Shown in pieces: positions 1-11,177 of a DNA stretch of 64,000 nucleotides. Under the pieces are notes generated by a model that was not told the DNA's origin, did not search any database, and was given only the letters and a program-made list of their open reading frames with translations. Position numbers and translations under genes: made by a program. Numbering within the stretch: the stretch's first letter is position 1; each line of letters begins with the position of its first letter. The DNA lies in the NCBI RefSeq assembly GCF_030864355.1, contig NC_083395.1, positions 1,550,001 through 1,614,000 on the forward strand. The letters are read 5' to 3'. This DNA is from Cutaneotrichosporon cavernicola. Taxonomy: Eukaryota; Basidiomycota; Tremellomycetes; Trichosporonales; Trichosporonaceae.

Positions 1-2266
1 TCACAGCTACAGACGCCGGGTTGGTTGTCTTACCCCGTATTTTTACTCTGAAACATGGGTCCAGGAGCATGTCTCAAGCGAGCCCAAACGCCGGGTCTAA
101 GGCTTGAATATGGTATGAACCACACAAACTCTCCTAGCGTAATACAGCCATCGTGTGACGCATAATTCGGAATACCCGCCAAATCTCGATGAGTCCTTCT
201 TGGGCCATGCGACCAGTGGGCGAGGCGATTGAGCTGCGAATTGATGTGTGCAGCTGTTTGAGGTGTGCTCCGCCTTGCAGCCCGCTGTTCATTCGCCGTA
301 CGCTACACCTTGCCTATGCGCTTCCTCTTGGACCACGTTTCTCACTAGCACTCCGATCGCGGTCGAGTTCTCCCTGACACGAAGTGGGTCTACTATCCTC
401 GGGCCGGGATCGGCATGACCAAGGGTTCTGCACAGGTCAGACAATTGAGACAATCGGCCGTTTGTGCGCCCTGATCTACCTGACACAATGAATGCAATGA
501 AGACAAGTGAGACTGATGATTGCAAGGCACACGGCGCACTGGCATAATCTCCGAGCCCGGGAACGCCAAGCTCCGGCACGCGTTGGGAGGCGCCGCCGAG
601 ACAAGTGCCACCGCTATCACATTGACTGCCACTGAACGATCCTGCGCGTTCAAGGGTCTCCTTGGCTGTGCCGCAGCGAGCGCAGCGAGGCTTGGCGCCG
701 GCAGGGACAAAGGTATGCTGGGGAACAAAAGTGGAGCCACAAACATTAATCGTAATTCTTGACCCTTCTGACGCTCAGGCGCTCGTGAAAACCTAGCGGG
801 TTGAGGGCGAAGGAAGAGTGGCATACCTGTCAAGCTCTGTCATTGCCTAACGAGTCCAGCGGACAGTAGGGCTCAGCGGGAAGCTAGGTTAACGCGGTCA
901 ATGAAGCGCTGGGGGACTGTGGCGTTCCCGGTCGGCCGACAGATCCTCAACGAGACGAATGGCTACACAAGCGAGGAAAGTAATTTTCAGCTTTGCTCTC
1001 ACGATGGTGCGAACCCGGCAAGCCCCGAATGCGGCTTGCAAACTGATTCGCCGATCGAGGCGCCACTGTCCCATTCTGCGCCAGTTAATGGACAGCTACT
1101 CGCCAAAAATGACTGGCAGCGCTGCCCCAGGTCAACCATGAAAAGGGAATACCGGTCGCGCGACACTGCCTAACTGACGCAAAAAACATATCCCTCCTAG
1201 CGCCCAGGTGTGGCAAGTATTGTCTTTGGTGCCATTGTTACCGGGGGAGCCTCCCGTCTCTTCTTTCCTTCTCCTCCACGCTCTCCTGCGCATTGACGGG
1301 CCTTCCGCAGTCCCGTCGGCCCATCCAGCGTCAAGTCCAGTGCCGGCAGGGCCGCGGGCTCTAGGTCGGGCCGGGATTCAAGATCCTAATTCCCCAAGGT
1401 GTTCCTGTGAATGTTGGCGGTTCCTGTCGTCAAGTTTGTTGAGTTCCCATTCCAGTTCGGCGAGTTCCTGTGGCCGAGTTTGACAGATTTTGTGCTCAAG
1501 ATCGCAGCTGGATGTTCCTCGTAGCGCCATTCGCTCAGGGGTAACGCATCGCGTGCCGAGGCTGACGCTCCTTTCCCGAATGCAGTTGAGGATGGCAACC
1601 GCTGAAATTCCTCGTAGCACGAAAACTTACACCGGAAAATCGCGTTGTTTTCGAGAGGTTCAATGGAGGCACTCGAGGGGGGGCGTGTCGTCGGGCTCAG
1701 TATTCATCAACGCCGCGAGCGGAATGTAGGTGCCTGCGAACCGTGTTCATTTTCCCGGTGTCATTCTGTTTGACTGCAGTTTGGGCGCTGCTGGTGACGT
1801 TGGTGGGACAGACGGTGAGGACGTGACCAAGGTCCTTTCTTGTTGAGATGTACCCAGCATGCCTCAATTCTGAGCTTGGCGGTTCTCATTCTGCTGGCTG
1901 AGAGGACGACTGGGTGCCGGTGAGTCACTGACTGGTGGACATCTCGGGGTTGTTGGTGCTAACAGGTGGGCGGAGATCTGCCGCATCGCGCTCATAACTC
2001 AACTCCCAGAGGTCCACACCGACATTTGGCTGTTTACGCCGAGATTTTGTGCACGCCGACATCGAATGTGCTTCTCACAAAACTGTGCATACCCAGCTGG
2101 ACTCGTGTGGCGCAGAACGCCAACGGCAGCCATGTGACAGTATTCTATAGAAACAGTATGGCAGGATATGTCACGGACCCAACCCGTGGCTGCTGGCCAC
2201 GATGACTATCAATACGCACAAAGCATGACTTATAGCACAAGATAGCATCCGTCGTCCGCCGCATGC
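1..2266. other. Intergenic stretch without recognisable gene
   Basis: I find no reading frame here that resembles a known protein or that joins into a convincing spliced gene with the GTGAG...CTGAC...AG introns seen elsewhere in the window. Short open frames on both strands have low-complexity or compositionally odd translations. No tRNA with matching acceptor and T-arm stems was found. It may hold the 3' UTR of the kinase gene to its right and the regulatory region of a gene left of the window. Confidence 0.5.
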
Positions 2267-4283
2267 CTAGGCAGCGGGAGCGGGCGTCGGCGTGGAAGAA
2301 GGCACCGGCGTGCCAGCAGGAGCGATCTCGCCAGCAGTTAGAACCTGCGACGCGTCCTCCTGTGAATGTCAGCGGGTTCTGCACGGAAGGGCCGGTGAAT
2401 CCATAGTCACACACTCACCTTCTCGGCCTCCTCCTTGAACGCGGCGACCTCCTTGCGCAGTCGCTCGCGCGCTTCCTCTGGCATGCCGCCCATGCTCTGA
2501 TGCCGTTCCGTCTGGGTCTGTAGCCGGTTGACCATCATCATACTTAGGACAGCGCGACGGACTGATGTCAGTGACGACGCAAGGGGGAAACGCACGAGTC
2601 TTCCTGGCGTCAAAGGCCTTCTTGACGTTCGGCAGCAGGTTGACGCTCTCGCCCGAGGGCTTCTCGGGGTCCTGGACAAAGGGTGCCTGTTCCGACCTGA
2701 GCCATGGGTGCTGGAGCAGGTCTGCAGCCGCTGGACGGTTGACGGGGTCGACAGTGAGGCAGGCACGAACGAAGGCCTTGGCTGTCTCGGATACGCCAGC
2801 CCAGTACTCGTCCGGAGCGAACTTGTAGTCGCCGTTGCAGATGGCCTGCATCTCCTGGTACTGCGATTCACGGTCGAAGGGCGTGTAGCCGCAGAGGAGG
2901 AAGTAGCTAGGGTTAGCAGCTGCAGTGTCGAGTGGGCTGGTGCTTGGTTGTGGAACAAGGAGGCACAACTTCTTTTGTGGCTGCTTCCGCGGGGTTCTGC
3001 AGCTGTGCACGCGCACAGGAAATGCAGGTGACGCAGTTGCTCGCCACCATCGCGCACGAGTTACTCACGTGATGACGCCGATTGCCCAGATGTCGACTGG
3101 CTTGCCGTGGCCGGCCTTCTTGAAGATCTCGGGCGCCATGTACCCCGGGGTCTGCGGTCAGCGGTGTTCATGTGTAATGAGCTCACTCCGCATGTGGTCG
3201 TCAGGATCGAGAAGTTCTCCTCGTCCAAGACCTTGGACAGCTTAGATGTGAGCGTTGCGCCATACTTCCGTAGATTTCACGTACACCAAAGTCAGCAAGC
3301 ATGAGGTCGGCATCCTCGGCCTTAGACTTGAAGAGAATGTTCTCAGGTTTCAAGTCTGTGGTCAGACTCAGATGATCTCTGATCGGCGAGGTCCTTACCG
3401 CGATGCACGATCCCCTGGTCGTGGAGGTACTTGACGGCGGACACGATGGTGGTGACGAGGTGGGCAGCGTCCCTGCGCGTCAGCCACCACTACCCCCTGC
3501 CTGTGTTGGCGACATACTTCTCGTAGTAGCTTCCACGCGCACAAATGCGGTCAAAGAGCTCGCCACCGGTGCACAGGTCGAAGACGAGCTGGATCGACGT
3601 CAGTGGCTGAGGTCCGAGCATTACGGCGGAATGATGTGTGATGCCTCCTCCCTGCCTCCCCTTGTCTACTTACGTAGAGGTTGTGCGTCGTCTCGAAGAA
3701 GTCGTGCAGCTGGACAATGTTGGGGTGGCCTTCCGAGACCTTCTTGAGGATCTTGATCTCGTTACGGACCTTTTAGTCAGTGGGTGGGGTGGTGAGTCGA
3801 GAGATCTCCGAGGTCACATACCATGTGCTCCCGTCCCTGTCGCGTCAGCGAATGTCCTCATTCGTCACGATCACTGACAGTGAGGAACTTCTTGTTCAGG
3901 ACCTTGCACGCATAGTACTTGCCGGTCTGGGTACGTCAGCTTTGGCCGTGGTATTAGGGTCACCTTGATGTGGACACACTCCTTGACGACAGCGCTGTGG
4001 TCAGTACGCAGAACCGCGAGACGCCCCTGCTAATGCTACAGGAATCGCAGGCGACAACGCACTAAGTTCCACTACACTGTCAGCACACATCGCACATCGG
4101 GAGTGAGCGAGAAACTAACCTGCCCAAGGTCTTGCCAGTCTTGTACTGCGAATGTCAGCGGGATCGCAAAGCCAACAATGCCCTGGTGTTCACACGTGTA
4201 AAGCGCATCCATCGGCCTGAGACATCTTGGCGGGCTGGAGTCGGGAAACTTACCTGGCACGGGACGGTGACGGGCTTGGACAT
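2267..4283 (-). CDS. CMK1: Calcium/calmodulin-dependent protein kinase (CaMKI type)
   Basis: Ser/Thr kinase of the CaMK group, expected to respond to Ca2+/calmodulin in the cytosol. It is spread over about ten exons. Reading the spliced frame gives, in order: start [10 protein letters not shown]; glycine loop LGSGTYAVVKE; VAIK-like lysine in YYACKVL; hinge region [13 protein letters not shown]; catalytic loop HRDLKPEN; DFG in LADFG; activation segment [30 protein letters not shown]; and the C-lobe arginine in PVNRP. After the kinase domain, [18 protein letters not shown] looks like the autoinhibitory/calmodulin-binding helix, followed by a short coiled segment and a Pro/Thr/Ala tail ending at TAG 2267-2269. 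The glycine loop is completed only if a 9-nt exon at 4063-4071 is included. Domain identity is firm; exact exon edges in the less conserved tail are inferred. Confidence 0.9.
4063..4071 (-). other. 9-nt microexon of the CaMK gene
   Basis: On the minus strand the nine bases TGGAACTTA lie between an acceptor (gctgacagtgtag) and a donor (gtgcgttgtc). Joining ...GGCAG + TGGAACTTA + CGCTGTCGTC restores Ser-Gly-Thr-Tyr in the kinase glycine loop (LGSGTYAVVKE). Skipping it would keep the frame but delete three residues of the nucleotide-binding loop. Confidence 0.75.
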
Positions 4284-4897
4284 GGTGTGGTCCGGTTCGA
4301 GCGGCTTGGGGAGATCAGGGGATGGAGACTTGGGGTTGTGTGGGGGACGAAATGAGACTCGGTGTTGTGAACAGACGAGTCCGTGTTCCGCGTTGGGGAG
4401 GGTGTGGATGGGACAAGTAAGATGTGGGAAGGCGATGAGGAGTTCAAACCAGTCGGAATGAAGAGAGAGTGAGAGGATGAAGGAGAGCTGGGTTGAAGCA
4501 ACAGGGAAGGTTCCTAAGAGCTAAATGGTCCTTGGCCTCCTTTGCCAGTCTATGCAGCCCATGTCAGCACTAAGGCTACTACACCATTCAATGGCCTGAC
4601 GCCTGGACGCCTGACCATCTGGCATGCCACCAAGACGCGAGTGCTGACGCAGTGCTATTCAAACCATTTACATAATAAAACGTGGGGATTCATTCATGTT
4701 GTCGTCATTATCTTTTGTCAAATATCTAAAAGCAGTGCAACCCGTGCAACCGCTAGCCTAGAGTCTGGCCAGACCTCCCTCCACCTCGTGACTGTGGGAA
4801 ACCCCCCTTCCCCCCCCATTTGCATCCGTCAACAACAAACCCTTACCGCGATCCAACAACAATCAACTTATCACCCACCAAACGACCTTTGTCACGA
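4284..4897. other. Divergent intergenic region between kinase and MIS14-like gene
   Basis: About 600 bp separate the two start codons. It should contain both promoters and both 5' leaders. I see no additional coding potential; the stretch just before the plus-strand start is C/A-rich (for example a run of C around 4802-4816). Confidence 0.5.
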
Positions 4898-5632
4898 ATG
4901 CAAGAACAAGATCAAATCCCTCGCGTAACCGTCGAACGCCAGGTAGACTGGTTACGCGTGCAAGAGAATGTAAACGCCTCGTTGAAGCAATCTCTCGAGG
5001 ACCGCCTGCGCACGCTCCCACTAGACGAGGCTCGGCGATTGCGGCCGAAGCTCGAGGTCGAGCTCAATGCAATACGGGACCGCATGTGGGAGATGACCAA
5101 ACCCAACCTACGTGTAAATGGCTTTAACTATGAGGAATACGTTGAGAGTGAGGCAGTTGCACTGGTATAGCTGACGTAGCCACTGAACCGTTCGACGAGG
5201 CGCTCGATCGCACGCTGTGGCCGCTCAACGCGGAGCGCGTCGACTGGGTCTGCAAGGTCAACAACTTGCGGAGAAAGAAGCCGGACGAGACCGCCGGCGT
5301 GCTTGAAGACATGGAGGTGCGGCGCGACGGGTTGACATGGGCACCTAGTGAGAAGCAGGAGGCCGATCTCAAACAGGCCATTGAAGGTGAGCGCTTGGTT
5401 GGGCGAGCTGACGGACAGATGCGCAGAAGGAGGTGCGGGCCGAAGATCACCCCCCACCCCCACGATATGGCGAGGTGGTCGACACGTTCCGCAAGGTTGT
5501 CGACAACATGTCCGAATTGGTCGAGGTGGGTGTTAGGTGGGCCCGAACTGACTCCAGATCGCGCCGCAGCAGTTAGAGCGCGCAGAGCGAGTGCACCAGG
5601 TGCGCGAGGAGATATCACGATTGCCCGTCTAG
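4898..5632 (+). CDS. MIS14: Kinetochore protein Mis14/Nsl1 family
   Basis: Subunit of the Mis12/MIND complex, which links centromeric chromatin to the Ndc80 complex in the outer kinetochore. The spliced protein (roughly 210 residues, four exons) begins MQEQDQIPRVTVERQVDW. The family-like core is the run MTKPNLRVNGFNYEEYVE, then an acidic start of helix EPFDEALDRTLWPLNAERV followed by VNNLRRKKPDE, the pattern of Mis14/Nsl1 proteins (ING motif, EPFDE, LRR..P). The rest is charged and helical, ending EEISRLPV before TAG 5630-5632. Introns at about 5142, 5387 and 5527 each have a CTGAC branch site. An upstream ATG at 4820 is in frame; I prefer 4898 because the conserved part starts right after it. 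It converges on the next gene with about 80 bp between stops. Confidence 0.72.
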
Positions 5633-5713
5633 CGGGTCTGTATGGTCGTGGCTGTAAGACGCAAGTGTATTCTACAACGATGTACAACTAGTTACTTGTC
5701 CCCATGGGCGCTT

Positions 5714-6001
5714 CTAGAACTCGTCACGTTTTGCGCGCTGCTTGGCCTCGAGCACTGTCGCACCCTTAATTCCGTCCTTCTTGCGCATGTTCTGGAGGAC
5801 GTCGGCGTGATCGCGCTTCCACACGTCGGATTCGGCGGCCCCGACGACCTCGAACACATGTTCCCCCTCGAGTTCGCCGACGGGCCCACGGTATTCGAGC
5901 TTGACCGGCGAGTCGGTGAGGCTCTTCGAGAGATCTTCAGGAGAGACGCGCGACGTGATATGGATGTATGTGTGGCCGGGAAGGATAGCTGTTGGTGGCA
6001 T
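5714..6001 (-). CDS. Small protein resembling a subtilase propeptide / I9-type inhibitor
   Basis: About 95 residues from ATG 5999-6001 (MPPTAILPGHTYIHITSR). The order hydrophobic beta strand (YIHITS), helix with SPEDLSKSL, GPVGELEGEHVFEV strand, then VLQNMRKKDGIKG and VLEAKQRAKRDEF resembles the ferredoxin-like propeptides of subtilase/kexin proteases and the yeast proteinase B inhibitor, but the match is by eye only. No protease domain follows. The frame stays open upstream without an ATG and reads RSLAFFALAFAATSIA, which would make a good signal peptide if an unseen upstream exon supplied a start. The C-terminus RDEF is similar to ER-retrieval tetrapeptides. Function is therefore uncertain: cytosolic inhibitor, ER-resident inhibitor or neither. 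Divergent from NOC3. Confidence 0.5.
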   Translation of the reverse strand: MPPTAILPGHTYIHITSRVSPEDLSKSLTDSPVKLEYRGPVGELEGEHVFEVVGAAESDVWKRDHADVLQNMRKKDGIKGATVLEAKQRAKRDEF

Positions 6002-6331
6002 GGCGATGGAGGTGGCCGCGAAGGCCAAGGCGAAGAAGGCAAGGGAACGTATGGTTGCGTCGGCCGCAATGGCGGAGATGTGAGGTTGTGTTGGATTGGA
6101 GCTTGTAGCTGGAGCGTTTAGGAGGCCTCAACAACTGAGATATGCAGAGGAAGTGTAACTTGCAGCAAACTGCTGTTCGTCAAGATAACAGGGATCGTCA
6201 CGACCCACGTCAGAGTGACGGAACCAAATGTTGACCGTCGCGTGGCCTCCACCCAAGTCACGTGAAGAATTTCTGACTTTGAGCGCACATCTTGATCAGT
6301 GCAACGACTGCAAAACAACATTCACACAACG

Positions 6332-9047
6332 ATGGGCAAGCCAAGGCCAAGCAAGAAGGCGCTCGGGAAGCGCAAGGCCCCACCAGCCCCTGCGGCTAAC
6401 GTGAGCTGGGTCGCATGCAGTCAGCTAATTCCAGGTGGCGAAGAAGGCCAAGGGCCCCAAAGGCAGCGCACTTGACGACGAGAGCGGCCCGGATCGCGGC
6501 GGCCGGCCGAAGCGCAAGCCAGACCAGCCGAAGAAGGTCAAGCTTCGTGACCAGAAGCTCATCCCTGTTCCTAGGACAGACTATGCCAGCGCGGACGAGG
6601 ACGAGCTGAGCGATCTGGGCGAGGATGAGGATCTCGAGATCGATGCCGCTGCTGCGTTCTCCAAGCTCGATCCCAGTATGCTCTCGCGAACGCGGAAGGA
6701 AACGAAGCGTATCCACGCGCTCGAGAGGGATCGCGACGAGATGCCTGTCGTGAAGAAGAAGCGCGCGCCGAGCGTTTCCTCGATCTCGGACATTTCCGAC
6801 TACGACTTTGACTCGGAGGTTGAGCTGAGCGACGACGAGCGGTCGAATGTCGACCTTCTCTCCGAGAGCGGATCTGAGCTTGGCTCTGACGACGAGGACG
6901 GGTCAGACGAGTTCAACGACGTGTACGATGGCTTGTCCGATGTCAGCTCGGACGAGGAGGAGGAGGAGGCTCCGAAGCGCAAGAGGCGGGCACGTTCCGA
7001 GGAGGCCGAATACGAAACGGCCGGCCGTGCGCGATGGGCTCAAAAGGAGGAAGAGGAGGCAGACAGTGTCGAGGTCGGTCGCTTGCCGATCAAGCTGCCT
7101 ACTGGCGAGGTGCAGCTCGTCGAGGGGACGACAAGGGTAGCGCTGCCGCCGAGCAAGAAGCCCGCCAAGCCCGAGCCCGAGAGCGAGCCAGAGGAGGAGG
7201 AGAGCGAGTCGGAAGAATCGGACGACGGGCGCGATGCTGCGCGCATGGCCGCACAGCCTGGGCGTTTTGGGCGTCTCAACGTCGGTGACATTGTCAGCGC
7301 TCCGTGGAAGAACGCACAGCGTCTCGAGGCGGCCAAGGAGCAGCTTGCGGCTCTCGGTGCCGAGATCCTGGGTGGCGGCGAGCTGGTGGACATCGGACCT
7401 ACCCTCACGCGCCTCTCGACGTTCGCACTCACTTCCGTTGCCGCTCCCGAGGGTAAGGGCTCACTTCCTATTCCCAACTCGATCCGCGCGCTAGCGTTCC
7501 TCTCGCAGCTCGCTGTGTTCAAGGACATCATTCCCGGCTACAGCATCCGTCCTCTCTCCGCACAGGAGGAGGCCGAGAAGGTGCGTGAGGAGGTACGCCG
7601 TCAGCGTGAGGGCGAGAAGCTGCTCGTACGCAACTACAAGAGCTACCTCCGCATGCTCGAGGTGGAGATCAAGGGTGAGTCAACACACTGAGCCAGTTCC
7701 TCGCAAAGCTGACATTCAGGCAAGACACCTCTCTCTCCGGTCGCGCTGAAGTGTATGGCCGACCTGCTCGCATCTGTGACACACTTCAACTTTTCGTCTG
7801 CCATCATGGCTGCGCTCGTCGCGCGCCTGGGCCGGAGGACTTGGGACAGCGACTCGGACCTGATCCTGGGCACGTTTGTGAGCGTGTTCAAACAGGACGT
7901 CTCGGGGACGTACTCACAGGCACTTGTCCGCCTCATCGCGCGTATGATCAAGGAGCGCAAGTTCCAGGTGCACCCCAACGTGCTCTCGTGCCTGCTGCAT
8001 CTTCGTCTGCGGACCGAGCTCAACCAAATGCAGGACGGCAAGAAGCGGAAAAAGGGCATGCGCGGGCCCGCGCAAGAGAAGACATTCAAGAGCGATGTCC
8101 GCAAGAAGTGGCAGACGAAAAACCAAAAGAAGAAGGAGAAGGAGATGAAGGAGATTCAGCGTGAGATGGCTGAGGCTGAAGCCGAGGTCGATGAGGAGGA
8201 GCGCGCCCAGGTCCAGACCGAGACGCTCAAGAACCTCTTCGTCCTCTACTTTTCTATCCTCAAGTTCCCAGGAAAGAGCGCCTTGTTGCCCGCCGCCCTC
8301 GAGGGTTTATGCCACTTTACCCACCTGATCAATGTCGATTTCTTCCGCGACTTGCTCCATGTGCTCCGGCGGATCATCGCCGACGGCAAGGCCGACGAGG
8401 CCGACGACCTCGACCCTGTGGGGCAGACACAGCGTGTCCGTATTCGCATGCTGGGCATCGTCACTGCCTTTGATCTGCTTTCGGGGCAAGGCGAGGCGCT
8501 CAACATCGACCTCGCCGACTTTGTCACTGAGCTGTACGCGCTCCTGCGCCCCTTGTCCCTCGACACAGGAGTCGAAGACCCGCCCATCCTGACAGAGGCC
8601 ACTGCCGCAGCTGCGGCACAGCAAAGGAAGGCGGGCGCATCGCGTGCGACAGCCGAACGCCAGCCTGCACACACGCTGAGCACGTCGGCCCTCCTCTTCC
8701 GCTGCCTTGAGGCCATTTTCTTCCCTCGCTGGGGCCGGACGCCTCCCATCCGTGCCGCCGCCTTTGGCAAACGCCTGTGCGAGTGCGCCCTCCTCTTCCC
8801 ACCGGCGACCGCACGCGAGGCACTCATCTTTGTGCGTCGCCTGGCTTCAAAGGAGCCCAAGCTGGCCAACCTCCTCGACACCGAGGAACGCACGTTTGAC
8901 GGTGTGTACCGCCCTGAGATCGACGACCCGCAGCTGGCCAACCCCTTCACGTCGAGCTTGTACGAGCTGGACACGCTCGCCCAGCGCCACTGGGAGCACA
9001 AGGTACGAGCCGAGGCGAAGCGTGTACGCGACGCCCAGTTTGTGTGA
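6332..9047 (+). CDS. NOC3: Nucleolar complex protein 3 (NOC3), 60S biogenesis
   Basis: Noc3 works with Noc2 in nucleolar/nucleoplasmic maturation and transport of pre-60S particles. Three exons give about 878 residues. The start MGKPRPSKKALGKRKAPP is a basic nuclear-localisation-like tail; residues about 70-280 are very acidic, rich in Ser/Asp/Glu with RK clusters; the middle carries the Noc3 region (LTRLSTFALTSVA, FKDIIPGYSIRPLS, VRNYKSYLRMLE); and the end carries the CBF/Noc-family domain with DTEERTFDGVYRPEIDDP and ANPFTSSLYELDTLAQRHW, a strong family signature. Introns: 6401-6434 and about 7674-7718, both with the CTGAC/CTAAT branch. The second exon of the middle part contains a Lys-rich insertion (KKRKKG...KKKEKEMKEIQ), usual in the family. 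Confidence 0.93.
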
Positions 9048-10792
9048 TGGCCGTGTGGCTCGGAACCCCGATCAGGCGAGTCGGCTCATACCGCAATGGG
9101 GCGTAACAAAGGCCAGCAGGATTGGAGGATTCAAGGGAGATGAGGCATTGATGAGACGCGGACGCCACGATTAAGGGCAAAAGGGTTTGGTTGGACACGT
9201 CGTTGTGTGAAGTGAGCGACATTCCCCATTGCACATGTTACAACTACGAAGCGTACGCAGCCGATCTTGTGCAGATCTCTACAGAGGGCCGAATGCTTGA
9301 TCGGAAGCTCTGAAATGGTTTCGGCGCGGGGGTTCGTTCTCGGTCGTGCTGTAGCTGCGGTGACCCTGAGGCCTCAGACGTGAGTGCGAGTGTTTTATTT
9401 TCTAGATTTGATTCTGGGGTGTATGCACAATTTGTACCACCACAACACCACCCCACAGCGAGCTGCGTAATCGGATCGCCCAGACGACCCCATCTGAAGA
9501 TTGTGGGCGTGAGATTAGGATATCTTTAGATTGACGTATAGATTGATTCGCTGGATCGCTGTGCGACTGGAGAGCCTGGGTATCCCTTGAGCAGTGCAGT
9601 GATGTCAAGAATCAAAGAGGGACCATGCCATGAACCAGAAGCCAGAGGAGACGCATACACGCGTGCCAAGTTTACACTTGAATCATGGGGCCAGAATAGA
9701 GTAAACAAGCCGCAAAAAGCCGTACGCCATGTCAAAGTGTTCAGGTCTTGTTCACGCGCCACCAGGAGCGCAGGACACGCGACTCGACGCGTCTTCCATT
9801 GGTGACATCCGCAGCCAAACATCAGGCTTGCATTTGCGATTTCAGGTCATGTATATCAAAATTTCCAGGAGTCATCAGGTGGTTAAAGTGGGGTAATGCG
9901 ATGATTAGGGGTTCACTGCTTTAAACACTTGCATACTGGGGCGAAAGTGGGCGTTGTTTGGCAATCAATAGGATTAATAGGAGAAAGCGCCGCGCCCTAC
10001 GCCCTAGGGCCACGGTTCACATCTTTGCAGATCTGTGGTTAAAGGCACCCTTTGTGTGGCATTGGTACATTTCTGCCGCACGCCGTTGATTGATCTGGAT
10101 CTCACCATTGTACAGACATCCGTTGCCCAAACCGTGCCTCTATTTCAAACCCTCAAAGAGGGACCAAACAATTGGCCGACCAGAAGCTGGGGCTGTGCAC
10201 CTCTCTCTGCCAAGCTGTTGGCTCCAGGTACCACGACTGCGTACCTGTATCCACCTGTGTTGTACCACCAGCGATAGATTGTGGAGTAAGTCTGCAGGTA
10301 TAATAGATCAGAGATCAGTCTGGAGAGTGGGCTCAGAGATTGGCGCGGCTGTGCGAGTGTGATTTTCTCAACCTCGAATGAGTGGCGTTGGGAACCCGTT
10401 CAAGGGGCGTTGAGGGATTGTGCTGCTTTTGGTGAACCGAAATACACTGACCAGTTCTTGGCCAGCATTAATCCATCCTACTGTTACCCTAATACTATAA
10501 GGATGTGGGGGGCCAAGAGTTAAGGAACTATAAGCCCAGGCCACGACGTCATTATAGTACCCCTAGAAATGGTCAGTCAGGGTAATCAGGGTGGTTTCAA
10601 GTTGCAAAATGGTCGATCGCGGCTCTAATGCCATTTGCTTTGCGCATCCTCAAAAACCCTTTTGAACCCCCCCCCTCCTGGCACCTTTTCTCTTCTGCAA
10701 CCCCCCCGTTTGGCTCATTCCCTATCCCCTCCGCTTTCCAAGGTTCCCTCTCTCCTCTGTTCATCAATCGCTCTCCAACCCCTGAAGCAACT

Positions 10793-10822
10793 AGAGAGAG
10801 AGAGAGGGAGAGAGAGAGAGAG
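10793..10822. repeat. (GA)n microsatellite
   Basis: Almost pure GA dinucleotide repeat with one GGGA interruption, in the upstream region of the Cps1-like gene. Confidence 0.9.
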
Positions 10823-10954
10823 CAATCCTCATTCATCACCCAACCAGCTTAATCCTTGCCTGGACCTTCCTCCCTCACTCGTAGCCCTCCCTAGACCTTC
10901 ACTAGCCCGCAACACTAGCAAAGTTCACGTCTTCTTGCCAACACATTCTCTATC

Positions 10955-11016
10955 CATCTCTCCCTCTCCATCTCTCTCTTCTCTCTTCTCTTCTTCCTCT
11001 TCTCCCTCCCCTCTCT
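10955..11016. repeat. Polypyrimidine (CT-rich) tract
   Basis: Long run of C and T only, broken by few A bases, 160-220 bp upstream of the Cps1-like start codon. Such tracts are common near fungal transcription starts; here it is unusually long. Confidence 0.75.
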
Positions 11017-11177
11017 GGCTCGGGCACAAGTCGCCTCGACATCTGCTCCGCGCAGAGCACGCCTGTCGCCGAGTCCATCGTTTCTCCCCACCTCTTTCTC
11101 GCCACGTCGCTTCACGAACCGCACCAAATCCCCATCGTCCCGACCTTGCTCCATCGCCGCAAGGCGCGCTCGCCACC

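Larger units (their letters stand above)
9048..11177. other. Long non-coding stretch with the leader of the glycosyltransferase gene
   Basis: More than 2 kb with no recognisable protein. The right part (from about 10600) is pyrimidine-rich with GA and CT microsatellites and probably is promoter plus a long 5' leader of the Cps1-like gene. Several upstream ATGs occur, so leader introns or upstream open frames are possible. The section 9050-10500 shows nothing I can assign. Confidence 0.45.

Noticed and set aside
1380..1475. Tandem repeat of GTTCCTGT
   Set aside because: Three scattered copies with unequal spacing; not convincing as a repeat array.
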